Below are positions 41,567 to 49,909 of a stretch of DNA of 64,000 nt, piece after piece. Both the position numbers and the translations under genes were made by a program. The notes beneath the pieces were generated by a model. That model made no database searches and was not told the DNA's origin. It saw only the letters and a program-made list of their open reading frames with translations. Source of the DNA: Methylopila sp. Yamaguchi (GTDB lineage: Bacteria > Pseudomonadota > Alphaproteobacteria > Rhizobiales > Methylopilaceae); contig NZ_BAUX01000003.1 in NCBI RefSeq assembly GCF_002897035.1, positions 248,001 to 312,000 of the forward strand, in the 5' to 3' direction. Within the stretch, counting starts at the first letter, position 1; each line of letters opens with the position of its first letter.

Positions 41567-42451
41567 TCAGGATCGCGCGGCGATCTCCGCGCGGTAGGCG
41601 CCCGGCGTGCGGCCGGTGCGCTCCCGGAAGGCTGTCGCGAAATGGCTCTGGCTGGAGAAGCCGCAAGCGAGGGCGATCTCGGCCAGGCTCCGACGCCGTT
41701 CGCCCAACAGCCGCTCGGCGCGTCGCACGCGCCGCTCCAGGACATAAGCGTAGGGCGCGACGCCCATCGCCGCGCGAAAGCGCCGGGCGAACCGGTCCAC
41801 CGGCATGTCGAGCAGCCCGGCGAGGTCGACAAGCGCGATGTCTTCGTCGAGATGGTCTTCGACGTGGTCGACGATCCGGGCCAGCGCCCGACGGGAGAGC
41901 CCGCCGCCGGCGTCGGTCGGGGCAGGGGCGCCGCCGAGCGCGGACAGGCGCAGAAGGATCAGCGCCGTCATGTGCTCGATGTAGGCGGCTCCCGGATCGC
42001 CTCCGTCGCCGACTGCGTCGCGGAGGCCCGTCAGCAACGCGGCGATCACCGGATCCTCCCCGTTGACGAAGGCCTGCGGCGCCTTGAGGCCGGCGCAGCC
42101 CGCCAGGCTCTCGCCGAGGGCTGGGTCGATCCAAAGCGCGGCGTAGGAGAGGTCCGCCCGCCGATAGGATCCGCGACGGCGGACGCCCGCGGGCACGAAG
42201 CTCAGGGCGCCCGGAGCGTCGCGGCCGGCGTAGGGGCCGCCGCCATCGACGCGCACCTCCGTCGCGCCCGTCCCGCCCGCTTCGGTGAGGACGATCAGGT
42301 GAGAGGGCGATGTCCAATCCAGCGGGGCGTGGTCGCAGACCCAGGAGCGGCGGTCAAAGGTGACGGCGCCGCCGGCCCAGCGTCGCGCGGCCGGCGCACT
42401 GACCGCGCCGCCTCGCTCCGTCACCCTGCCGTGGCCGACCAGAGGCCGCAT
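41567..42451 (-). CDS. AraC-family regulator upstream of paoABC
   Basis: The 294-residue regulator starts at ATG 42451, preceded by GGTGAGG; a GTG nine bases earlier is possible. The N-terminal half is a cupin-like domain with the signature SFVPAGVRRRG. The C-terminal double HTH includes ALVDLAGLLDMPVDRFARRF and LAEIALACGFSSQSHFATAF, then TGRTPGAYR. It lies 173 bp upstream of the aldehyde oxidoreductase genes on the same strand, so it is a candidate activator of them. Ligand unknown. Confidence 0.9.
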   Translation of the reverse strand: MRPLVGHGRVTERGGAVSAPAARRWAGGAVTFDRRSWVCDHAPLDWTSPSHLIVLTEAGGTGATEVRVDGGGPYAGRDAPGALSFVPAGVRRRGSYRRADLSYAALWIDPALGESLAGCAGLKAPQAFVNGEDPVIAALLTGLRDAVGDGGDPGAAYIEHMTALILLRLSALGGAPAPTDAGGGLSRRALARIVDHVEDHLDEDIALVDLAGLLDMPVDRFARRFRAAMGVAPYAYVLERRVRRAERLLGERRRSLAEIALACGFSSQSHFATAFRERTGRTPGAYRAEIAARS

Positions 42452-42513
42452 CGTCCTCACCTTCCGCGGATCGTCGGGCGGATGGTAGGGCGCCGAAGCG
42501 CAAGCGAGAAGCA

Positions 42514-42541
42514 GCAGCGCGGGGGAGGGGCCCCGCGCTGC
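42514..42541 (-). terminator. 11-bp hairpin at the end of the tct operon
   Basis: GCAGCGCGGGG and CCCCGCGCTGC form a perfect 11-bp stem with a 6-base loop, 14 bases beyond the leftward TctC stop. No T-run follows. Confidence 0.6.
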
Positions 42542-42555
42542 CCCTTCGCCCCGCC

Positions 42556-43551
42556 TCAGTTGGTGACGAGCCAGCCCGCCTTCTCGAACAGGGTGCGAGC
42601 CTCAGCCTGCTCCTTCTTCACCTGGTCGGCGAAGGCCTGGCCGGTGACGAAGCGGTCGGTCTGGGAGGTGCGGGCGAGCCACTCCTTCCACTCCGGCGTC
42701 TCGCGCACCTTGGCCATGACGCCGGCGTAGTAGGCCGCCTGCTCGTCGGTCGCCTTGGCGTTCAGCCACACCGTGCGCGGCATCTGGTACTGCTCGACCG
42801 CGATCCCGGATTCCTTGCAGGTCGGGATGTCGGCCCAGGACATGTCGGCCGTGACCTTCTGGTCGTAGGACATGCGCTGGGGCGAGAACACGCAGAGCGG
42901 CCGGACCTGGCCGCCCTTCCACTGGCCGACGTTCTCCTGCGGGTTGTTGAAGTTCGCCTCGATGTGCGCGCCGGCGAGCTGCGTCGCGGCCTCGCCGCCG
43001 GACTTGAACGGGATGTAGGTGAACTTCGCGTCGGTCGCGTATTCGATCCGCTTCGACAGGATCTGGTCGGTGTCCTTCGACTGGCTGCCGCCGACCTGAA
43101 GCGGCTTTTCCTTGGCCGCGGCGACGAAGGCGGCGGCGTCCTTGTAGGGCGCGTCCTTGTGCGTCCAGAGCAGGAACTCGTCGACCGCCATGGCGGCGAC
43201 GGGGCGGAGGTCGTCCGGCTGGTAGCCCGACTTCGTCACCAGCGGCAGCAGCCACTCGTTGTTGGTGCCGAAGACGAGCTTGTGCGGATCGGCGCCCGCG
43301 AGCTTGCCGTAGACGAAGGCTTCGGTGCCTGCGCCGCCGCCCTTGTTGGTGACGATCATGTTCACCGGCATCAGCTCGTGCTTCTGGATGATCGACTGGA
43401 TCAGCCGGGCGAACTGGTCGGTGCCGCCGCCGGCGCCCGAGGCGACGACGAATTCGACGGGTTTCACCGGCTTCCACTCCGCCGCGGCGGGCGCGGCGAC
43501 GGCGGCGGCGCCAAGCAGGCCGAGGGCGATCTTCGTGGTCAGGCTAGGCAT
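42556..43551 (-). CDS. tctC: Tripartite tricarboxylate transporter binding protein (TctC)
   Basis: The 331-residue periplasmic protein has a signal peptide of about 24 residues ending APAAAEW. The Bug/TctC fold follows, with VEFVVASGAGGGTDQFARLIQ and the KGGGAGTEAF loop that in this family holds the carboxylate. It delivers a carboxylate to TctA/TctB encoded upstream in the same leftward unit. The ligand is unknown; the enzymes encoded alongside point to a hydroxy acid. Confidence 0.9.
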   Translation of the reverse strand: MPSLTTKIALGLLGAAAVAAPAAAEWKPVKPVEFVVASGAGGGTDQFARLIQSIIQKHELMPVNMIVTNKGGGAGTEAFVYGKLAGADPHKLVFGTNNEWLLPLVTKSGYQPDDLRPVAAMAVDEFLLWTHKDAPYKDAAAFVAAAKEKPLQVGGSQSKDTDQILSKRIEYATDAKFTYIPFKSGGEAATQLAGAHIEANFNNPQENVGQWKGGQVRPLCVFSPQRMSYDQKVTADMSWADIPTCKESGIAVEQYQMPRTVWLNAKATDEQAAYYAGVMAKVRETPEWKEWLARTSQTDRFVTGQAFADQVKKEQAEARTLFEKAGWLVTN

Positions 43552-43619
43552 CAGCTGTTCCTCCAGGTCCTAAAGTCCGTCGCGCCCCTCTGGCGTGGGC
43601 GTTGATCGAATCTGCGATG

Positions 43620-44522
43620 TCAGGCGGCGCGGCTGTCCGCGCCGTCCAGTCCGTTGCGGCGCTCGAGCTCGACCAGCAGGCCGGAGTGATCGAGGTCGCC
43701 GGCGTTCGCGAGCAGGCCGCGGAACAGGTCCGCCAGCAGCCCGGAGAACGGCAGGTCGAGCCCGAGCCCTTCGGCGGCCGAGAGCGCGTTGTCGATGTCC
43801 TTGAGATGGGTAACCGAACGGCCCTTGGTGACGAAGTCGCGCTCCACCATCCGCTGACCGTGCAGCTCCAGCACGCGGCTCTCGGCGAAACCGCCGCGGA
43901 GCGCCTCGCGGACCTTGGCGGGATCGGCGCCGCCCTTGGCCGCCAGCATCAGCGCTTCGCCGACGGCGCCGATGGCGACGCCGACGATGATCTGGTTGGC
44001 GAGCTTCGCGAGTTGCCCTGAGCCGGAGGGGCCGACGTGGACCGGCCTGCCCATGGCCTTGAGCAGCGTCTCGACGCGGGCGAAGGCGTCGGGCTCGCCG
44101 CCGGCCATGATGGCGAGCGTGCCGGCTTCGGCGCCTACGGTGCCGCCCGAGACCGGCGCGTCCACATGCGCAACGCCCCTGCGGGCGAGCCGGGCCGCAT
44201 GGTCCTGCGCTTCCGCGGGCTTGATCGAGCTCATGTCGACCACGACCGCGCCGGATTTCAGCGCCGCGTCGGCGCCGGAAGCGAACAGCACCTCGGCGAC
44301 GATCGGGCCGTTCTCAAGCATGGCCACGACGACGTCCGCCCCCGCGACGGCCTCCGCCGGGCTGTCGGCCACGCGCGCGCCCAGCGCTTCGAGCGCCTCG
44401 GCCTTTGCGCGGGAGCGGTTCCAGGCCGTGACGTGGTAGCCGGCCTTCAAGAGGTTCGCCGCTTGATGGCGCCCCATAAGACCGATGCCAAGAAACGCGA
44501 CGGTGGGTTTGGCCGCGGTCAT
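43620..44522 (-). CDS. Beta-hydroxyacid dehydrogenase (3-hydroxyisobutyrate/threonate dehydrogenase-like)
   Basis: The 300-residue NAD(P)-dependent enzyme has the N-terminal cofactor loop FLGIGLMGRHQAANLLKAG and a following NRSRAK. The substrate motif is DAPVSGGTVGAEAGTLAIM, and the catalytic Lys lies in GSGQLAKLANQ. Family members include 3-hydroxyisobutyrate, tartronate semialdehyde and L-threonate (LtnD) dehydrogenases. Its start overlaps the TctA stop (ATGA), so its substrate is probably the imported carboxylate. The PdxA-like partner makes a four-carbon sugar acid a fair guess. Confidence 0.9.
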   Translation of the reverse strand: MTAAKPTVAFLGIGLMGRHQAANLLKAGYHVTAWNRSRAKAEALEALGARVADSPAEAVAGADVVVAMLENGPIVAEVLFASGADAALKSGAVVVDMSSIKPAEAQDHAARLARRGVAHVDAPVSGGTVGAEAGTLAIMAGGEPDAFARVETLLKAMGRPVHVGPSGSGQLAKLANQIIVGVAIGAVGEALMLAAKGGADPAKVREALRGGFAESRVLELHGQRMVERDFVTKGRSVTHLKDIDNALSAAEGLGLDLPFSGLLADLFRGLLANAGDLDHSGLLVELERRNGLDGADSRAA

Positions 44523-46054
44523 GAGGGGCTCCGTTCGGCGTGGGCTGGGACCGCCGCGACGCCGGCGCGGCGACGGCCGAGGAACATCGCCACGATCGGC
44601 CAGGCAAGCAGGATGAGGGCGATTGCGGTGAGCGTGCCGACGAGCGGGTTCGAGAAGAACACGCCCAGCGAGCCGCCCGACATGAGCATCGATTGCCGGA
44701 AGGCGTCCTCGGCCTTGTCGCCGAGCACCATCGCGAGCACGAGGGGCGCGATCGGGTATTCGAGCTTCTTGAAGAGGTAGCCGATCACGCCGAAGGCCAG
44801 AACAAGCCAGAGGTCGAACTCCGCGGAGGCGACCGTCCAGACGCCGATGAAGCACACCGAGACGATCAGCGGCGCGACCACGGCGAAGGGGATGCGCAGG
44901 ATCGCGGCGAACAGCGGCACGGTGGCGAGCACCAGCACAACGGCGACCACGTTGCCGAGATACATGCTGGCGATGAGGCCCCACACGAAGTCCGGCCGCT
45001 CGACGAACAGGGTCGGCCCGGGCGTCAGGCCCCAGATCATCAGTCCGCCCAGCATGACAGCGGCCGTCGCGGAGCCCGGGATGCCGAGCGCCAGCATGGG
45101 CAGCATGGCGGAGGAGCCGGCGGCATGGTCGGCGGTCTCGGGCGCCACCACGCCCTCCGGCTCGCCCTTGCCGAAGTTCGCCGAGCGCCGGGAGAAACGG
45201 CGCGCGACGCCGTAGCTCATGAACGAGGCCGCGGTCGGCCCGCCGGGCGTCACGCCCATCCACACGCCGATCAGGCTGCCGCGCAGCAGCGCGAACCAGT
45301 AGCGCGGCATCTTGGCGATCGTCTGGAACACCTTCTTCGGCGAAATGCGGGAGGCGACCGCGTTGAAGCGCAGCCCCTCCTCCATGGTCAGCACCAGCTC
45401 GCCCAGGCCGAACAGGCCGATCACCGCGACGAGGAAGGAGATGCCGCGGAGCAGTTCGTCGAAGCCGAAGGTGAGGCGCAGCGACCCCGAGATCGTGTCC
45501 TGTCCCACGGTCGCGAAGGCGAGGCCGAGGGTCAGCGACACGATGGTCTTAAAGGGGTTGCCGCCGCCGAGGCCGACGAAGCTCGCGAAGGCGAGGAGAT
45601 AGACGGCGAAGAACTCCGGCGACGAGAACTTCAGAGCGAAATCCGCGACTGCGCTCGAGAGCAGCGTGATGACGATTACCCCGACCATCGCGCCGAAGCC
45701 GGCGGACATGAAAGCGTAGGTGAGCGCCTCGGTCGCCTGGCCGTTCTTGGCCATGGGATGGCCGTCGAAGGTGGTCGCGACGGACGAGGGTTCGCCCGGG
45801 ATGTTGAACAGGATCGAGGTGGTGGAGCCGCCGAACAGGGCGCCCCAGTACATCGAGGTCAGCAGAATGATGGCCGAGACCGGATCCATCGAGAAGGTGA
45901 GCGGCAGCAGCAGCGTCACGCCGTTCGGGGCGCCGAGGCCGGGGAGAACGCCCACCAGGATGCCGAGCAGCACGCCGCCGATCATCAGGGCGACATGGTG
46001 CCAGGAAAGCGCGATCTCGAAGCCGTGGAGGAGCAGCGGGACGTTGTCGAACAT
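44519..46054 (-). CDS. tctA: Tripartite tricarboxylate transporter large permease (TctA)
   Basis: The 511-residue membrane protein has about 12 helices and the TctA signatures GVLPGLGAPNGVTLLLPLTF, YWGALFGGSTTSILFNIPGE and TPGGPTAASFMSYG. It is the transporting subunit, using the ion gradient. It lies between TctB and the dehydrogenase gene, 12 bases from the TctB stop and overlapping the dehydrogenase start by 4 bases. Confidence 0.96.
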   Translation of the reverse strand: MFDNVPLLLHGFEIALSWHHVALMIGGVLLGILVGVLPGLGAPNGVTLLLPLTFSMDPVSAIILLTSMYWGALFGGSTTSILFNIPGEPSSVATTFDGHPMAKNGQATEALTYAFMSAGFGAMVGVIVITLLSSAVADFALKFSSPEFFAVYLLAFASFVGLGGGNPFKTIVSLTLGLAFATVGQDTISGSLRLTFGFDELLRGISFLVAVIGLFGLGELVLTMEEGLRFNAVASRISPKKVFQTIAKMPRYWFALLRGSLIGVWMGVTPGGPTAASFMSYGVARRFSRRSANFGKGEPEGVVAPETADHAAGSSAMLPMLALGIPGSATAAVMLGGLMIWGLTPGPTLFVERPDFVWGLIASMYLGNVVAVVLVLATVPLFAAILRIPFAVVAPLIVSVCFIGVWTVASAEFDLWLVLAFGVIGYLFKKLEYPIAPLVLAMVLGDKAEDAFRQSMLMSGGSLGVFFSNPLVGTLTAIALILLAWPIVAMFLGRRRAGVAAVPAHAERSPS

Positions 46055-46066
46055 GGCCGCCGCTCC

Positions 46067-46567
46067 TCAGTACAGCCCAAGAGCCGCTTCGAGCGGCCCT
46101 TTGAGCAGGGGCGTCTGGAACCAGCGTTCGAACAGGACGAACATGACGACCGGCGCGCCGATCGCGATCGGGATCGCCTTCACGAGCGGGAAGCGGCCCT
46201 GCAGCGTGGTCGTCGCCAGCAGGTAGATCGCGGTCGCGACATAGAGCCCGAGGAACAGGCTGACCGGGACGAACAGCGCGACCGGAATGGCGAAGGCGGC
46301 GATCCGCTTGCCCTGCTCGCGCGTGATGAAGCTGTCGCCGGCGCCGACCCGCTGGACCAGCGTCTGGACAAGCACGGCGAGGCTCGCGCCCACGATGATA
46401 AGGCCGAGCCAGAACGGCACGTAGCCCGGCTCCGGGCCGGCGTCGCCCCAGCCGATGGAGTGCTCGTTCGCGCCGTAGATCACCAGGGCGCCGATGGCGG
46501 CTGCGCCCAGCGCGGCCGCCACTTCCATGGTGAAGCGCGACACGATCGTGCGGTCTTCGGCGGACAT
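46067..46567 (-). CDS. tctB: Tripartite tricarboxylate transporter small permease (TctB)
   Basis: The 166-residue protein has four predicted helices (AALGAAAIGALVIYG, FWLGLIIVGASLAVLV, FAIPVALFVPVSLFLGLYVAT, IPIAIGAPVVMFVLFERWF), the TctB topology. The start at 46567 precedes MSAEDRTIVSRF; an upstream ATG-like extension is Arg-rich and unsupported. A palindromic repeat separates it from the PdxA-like gene upstream. Confidence 0.9.
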   Translation of the reverse strand: MSAEDRTIVSRFTMEVAAALGAAAIGALVIYGANEHSIGWGDAGPEPGYVPFWLGLIIVGASLAVLVQTLVQRVGAGDSFITREQGKRIAAFAIPVALFVPVSLFLGLYVATAIYLLATTTLQGRFPLVKAIPIAIGAPVVMFVLFERWFQTPLLKGPLEAALGLY

Positions 46568-46641
46568 GGAGCCCCTCCTCGATCCGTTTCCTCGGGAACG
46601 GGGCCGCATCTCGCGGCGGCTCTCCGCTATCTTCTCAGCAG

Positions 46642-46758
46642 CGTCATCCCGGCCGCAGCGGAGCGGAGAGCCGGGACCGTCTTCAGCATTGGACGCCGGA
46701 CGGCGCCTCGTCCGGAGGACGATCCCGGATCGTCGGCTGCGCCGCCGTCCGGGATGAC
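46642..46758. repeat. Palindromic dispersed repeat, copy 1
   Basis: The element starts GTCATCCCGG and ends CCGGGATGAC with further internal dyads (GAGAGCCGGGA, GATCCCGGAT). A clearly related 111-bp copy is at 52976-53086. It lies between the PdxA-like gene and tctB inside a leftward unit. It resembles the short GTCATCCC-ended repeats seen across alphaproteobacterial genomes. Confidence 0.75.
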
Positions 46759-46767
46759 GGCCGTCCG

Positions 46768-47802
46768 TTACGCCGCGCGCTGCGCCTTCGTGGCCTTGCG
46801 CGTCGCGCCCATACGGGCCGCAAGCAGCAGCGCCTCGCGGGTCGCGCCGACGTTCGCGACGCCTTGCCCCGCGATTTCGTAGGCTGTGCCGTGCGCCGGA
46901 GTGCAGATCGGCACGGGGAAGCCGCCGAGCAGCGTCACGCCCTTGTCGAAGCCAATGAGCTTCATCGCGATCTGCCCCTGATCATGGTACATGGTCAGCA
47001 CCGCGTCGAAGTGACCGGCTACCGCGCGCACGAACACGGTGTCGGAGGGGTAGGGCCCCTCGCAGGCGATGCCCCGCGCCTTGCCTTCGCGCACGGCCGG
47101 CTCGATCTGCTCGATCTCCTCGGAGCCGAAGTTGCCGCCGTCGCCCGCATGCGGGTTGAGGCCCGCGACCGCGATGCGGGGACGGGCGATCCCGGAGGCC
47201 TTGAGCGAGGCGTCGGTCAGAGTCAGGCCCTTCATCACCGCGTCTTTGGTGATGCGCTCGGAGACGCCGGACAGGGGCACATGGCTGGTGACGCGCGCGT
47301 TCCAGAATTCGGGCAGCACGTTGAACTCGCTCGCCACGACGTCGACGCCGAGTTCGGTCGCCGAAAACTTGATCTCGTCGTCGTAGCCGGGGTTCGCGAG
47401 CCGCATCGCCTGCTTGTTGAACGGGGTGAAGGCCACCGCGTCCGCCACGCCTTCGCGGGCGAGCTTGAGCGCCGCACGGTAGTTCTGCGAGGCGAATTCG
47501 CCGCCTGCAAGCGAGACCTTGCCTCGAGCGACGCTCGCCGGGTCGAGGTTCTTGAGGTCGACGAACACCGGCTTGCCCTGAGGCTCGCGCGGGGCGTCCA
47601 CGACGTCGAGGTCGAGCGTCACGCCCGCAGTCTCAGCGCCGTCCTGCAGCACGCGCAGGTCGCCGAACACGATGAAATCGGCGGCCTCCCGCACCTCCGG
47701 CAGAGCGAGCGCCTTGGCGGCGAGCTCCGGCGAGATGCCGGCGGGATCGCCCATGGCGAGCGCGATCAAAGGCTTTTGCGAAGTCTGCGTGGCGATGGTC
47801 AC
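46768..47802 (-). CDS. PdxA-family 4-phosphohydroxy-acid dehydrogenase (PdxA2-like)
   Basis: The 344-residue NAD-dependent enzyme has the PdxA opening ALAMGDPAGISPELAAKAL and three metal-binding His: in TSHVPLSGV, GLNPHAGDGG and CTPAHGTAYE, plus YHDQGQI. PdxA makes pyridoxine, but homologues in carbon-use operons oxidise 4-phosphothreonate or cis-dihydrodiols. Operon membership with TctABC, a dehydrogenase and GntR argues for the catabolic type. The GTG start at 47802 has GGGAG 6 bases upstream. The DUF1537 kinase usually paired with PdxA2 is absent. Confidence 0.9.
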   Translation of the reverse strand: MTIATQTSQKPLIALAMGDPAGISPELAAKALALPEVREAADFIVFGDLRVLQDGAETAGVTLDLDVVDAPREPQGKPVFVDLKNLDPASVARGKVSLAGGEFASQNYRAALKLAREGVADAVAFTPFNKQAMRLANPGYDDEIKFSATELGVDVVASEFNVLPEFWNARVTSHVPLSGVSERITKDAVMKGLTLTDASLKASGIARPRIAVAGLNPHAGDGGNFGSEEIEQIEPAVREGKARGIACEGPYPSDTVFVRAVAGHFDAVLTMYHDQGQIAMKLIGFDKGVTLLGGFPVPICTPAHGTAYEIAGQGVANVGATREALLLAARMGATRKATKAQRAA

Positions 47803-47867
47803 GGTCGCTCCCTGTCCGTTCTTCGTTGTTGCCCGAACGGTAGCGCCGCCGTCATCTAAGATCAAGT

Positions 47868-47883
47868 ATGCTGCATACAGCAT
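47868..47883. promoter_or_regulatory. Candidate GntR operator between pdxA-like and gntR genes
   Basis: ATGCTG-CATA-CAGCAT is a perfect 6-bp inverted repeat with a 4-bp centre in the divergent promoter region, and ATGCTGCA recurs at 47924-47931. FadR-type GntR dimers bind such short AT/GC palindromes, so both divergent units are probably controlled from here. Confidence 0.55.
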
Positions 47884-47990
47884 GTTGCATGACACAGAAT
47901 TGACCTTCGGCGCCCGCTTGGCCATGCTGCAGACTGCGGTCGCCGCCGGACAGCCACTGCGCCGGATGGTCGATCCAGAGGGCCACATCG

Positions 47991-48716
47991 TTGACCGACC
48001 TGACCTCTTTCGACGGAAGCGCCCCGGAAACGCCGATCCTGCGGCGCTCGCTGCACGACGAGACCGTCGCCCGGCTGCGCGACATGATCATCGACGGCCG
48101 TCTCGCGCCGGGGGATCGGGTGAACGAAGGCGACGTCGGCCGTCGCCTGGGCGTGTCGCGGACCCCCATGCGGGAGGCCCTGAAGACGCTCGCGGCCGAG
48201 GGGCTCATTGAAAACGTGCCGGGGCGCGGCGCTGTTGTGCGCGCCTTCACCCGCCATGACGTCTTCGACATGCTCGAAGCGCTGAAGATCATCGAACAGG
48301 AAGCGGGCCGTCTTGCCTGCGCCCGGGCAAGCGACGCGGACATCGCCTCGCTCCGCGCCGTCCACGACCGGATGATGGAGCTCTACGCGGTCCGGAGCCG
48401 GCTGAACTATTTCAAGCTCAACCAGGACATCCATTCCGGCTTCGCCCGCATCTCCGGCAACGCCACGCTGCTCTGGGCGCACGAGTCGATCCAGGCGCGC
48501 ATGAAGCGCATCCGGTTCGTCGGCAACGGCAGCGAGGACAAATGGGCGGCCGCGGTCGCCGAGCACGAAGAGATGATCGTCGCGCTCGAGGCCCACGACG
48601 GCGACGCGCTGGCGGAGGTCATCGGGCGCCACATCGACCGCACCTGGCTGCGCGTGCAGGACGCTCTGCCCGAGCGCGCGCCTGCCGCGCCAGCGGAGGA
48701 GCCGCTCGCCTCCTGA
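47991..48716 (+). CDS. GntR-family regulator, FadR subfamily
   Basis: The 241-residue repressor has an N-terminal winged helix (VARLRDMIIDGRLAPGDRVN, then VSRTPMREALKTLAAEGLI) and an all-helical FCD ligand domain with metal-binding His candidates in LNQDIHSGF, VAEHEEM and GRHIDRTW. FCD domains sense carboxylates. The start is TTG at 47991 with AGAGGG 9 bases upstream. It is divergent from the PdxA-like/TctABC unit and probably represses it until the substrate appears. Confidence 0.92.
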   Translation: MTDLTSFDGSAPETPILRRSLHDETVARLRDMIIDGRLAPGDRVNEGDVGRRLGVSRTPMREALKTLAAEGLIENVPGRGAVVRAFTRHDVFDMLEALKIIEQEAGRLACARASDADIASLRAVHDRMMELYAVRSRLNYFKLNQDIHSGFARISGNATLLWAHESIQARMKRIRFVGNGSEDKWAAAVAEHEEMIVALEAHDGDALAEVIGRHIDRTWLRVQDALPERAPAAPAEEPLAS

Positions 48717-48726
48717 GCCGCTGGCG

Positions 48727-49905
48727 TCAACCCGCCTCGAGCGCGCGGATGACGCCGCGAAGCTCGGCCAAGCCGCGGAGGCGGCCGATAGCCGTATAGC
48801 CCGGATTGGTGCGCTTGGTCGGGCGAAGGTCGTCCAGCATCCGGTGGCCGTGGTCGGACCGGAACACGATTTTCCGGTCCGCGGTTCGGGCGCGGTCTTC
48901 GGCGAGCAGGACTTTCAGCACCGCGACCATGTCCACCTCGCCGTCGAGATGGTCGGACTCGTAGAACGAGCCGTCCGCCTCGCGCCGCGTCGCGCGCAGG
49001 TGCGCGAAGGCGATGCGCGGCCCGAAGCGGCGCGCTATCGCGGGAAGGTCGTTCGCTGGGCCGGCGCCTAAGGAGCCCGTGCAGTAACACATGCCGTTCG
49101 CTGGCGAGGGGACGGCGTCGAACAGCGCGGCGTAATCGTCGCCTGAGGAGGCGACCCTCGGCAGGCCGAACAGCGGGCGCGGAGGGTCGTCGGGGTGCAG
49201 CGTCAGGGTGACGCCCAACGCCTCGGCGCGCGGGGTGACAGCCTGCAGGAACTCGACCAGATGCCTCCGCAGAACGGCGGCGTCGACGTCCCTGTAGGCC
49301 GCGAGCTTGTCCCGGAAGGCGGGGATGGTCAGCGGCTCGGTGGTGGATCCCGGCAGGGCGCTCGCGATGTTGGTGACGAGCGCGGCGACGTCGTCCTCGG
49401 TCATCGCCTCGTAGACGGCTTTCGCCCGCGCCCGCGTCGCGGCGTCGAAGTCGCGCTCAGCCCCTGGGCGCTGGAGAATGTGCAGTTCGAAGGCTGCGAA
49501 CCGGGCGAGGTCGAACCGCATGGCCCGGGCACCGTTCGGGAGCTCCCATTCGAGATCGGTGCGGCACCAGTCCACGACGGGCATGAAGTTGTAGCAGACG
49601 ATTCTTATGCCGCAGGCGGCGAGCGCCTCCAGGCTCGCGATCCACGCCGCGATCGAGCGCGTCGCCACGCCGCCGGTTCGCTTGACGTCGTCGGGGATCG
49701 GGATCGACTCCACCACCGTCCAGTCGAGCCGCGACCGCGGTCCGCTCTCGATGATCCGCTTGCGCTCCTCGACCTCCGCCACGGTCCAGGCCTCGCCGAT
49801 CGGAACCTGATGGAGCGCGGTGACGACCTCGCGCGCCCCCGCCTGCCGGACGTCGTCCAGGCTGACCGGGTCGTCCGGTCCGAACCAGCGCCAGGACTCC
49901 CGCAT
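48727..49905 (-). CDS. uxuA: Mannonate dehydratase
   Basis: The 392-residue enzyme dehydrates D-mannonate to 2-keto-3-deoxy-D-gluconate with Fe2+ or Mn2+. It begins with SWRWFGPDDPVSLDDVRQAG and TALHQVPIGEAW, both typical of UxuA. Later come YNFMPVVDWCRTDL and NGMCYCTGSLGA, and the metal His are in AFAHLR and FRSDHGHRML. It is the last gene of the leftward uxuB-dctP-dctQ-dctM-adh-uxuA set, 4 bases after the dehydrogenase gene. No kdgK or eda gene is seen to use the product. Confidence 0.95.
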   Translation of the reverse strand: MRESWRWFGPDDPVSLDDVRQAGAREVVTALHQVPIGEAWTVAEVEERKRIIESGPRSRLDWTVVESIPIPDDVKRTGGVATRSIAAWIASLEALAACGIRIVCYNFMPVVDWCRTDLEWELPNGARAMRFDLARFAAFELHILQRPGAERDFDAATRARAKAVYEAMTEDDVAALVTNIASALPGSTTEPLTIPAFRDKLAAYRDVDAAVLRRHLVEFLQAVTPRAEALGVTLTLHPDDPPRPLFGLPRVASSGDDYAALFDAVPSPANGMCYCTGSLGAGPANDLPAIARRFGPRIAFAHLRATRREADGSFYESDHLDGEVDMVAVLKVLLAEDRARTADRKIVFRSDHGHRMLDDLRPTKRTNPGYTAIGRLRGLAELRGVIRALEAG

Positions 49906-49909
49906 CAGA

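Noticed and set aside
44540-46882. A 780-codon plus-strand frame across tctA/tctB
   Set aside because: It is highly charged and repetitive in composition and is antisense to confirmed transporter genes.
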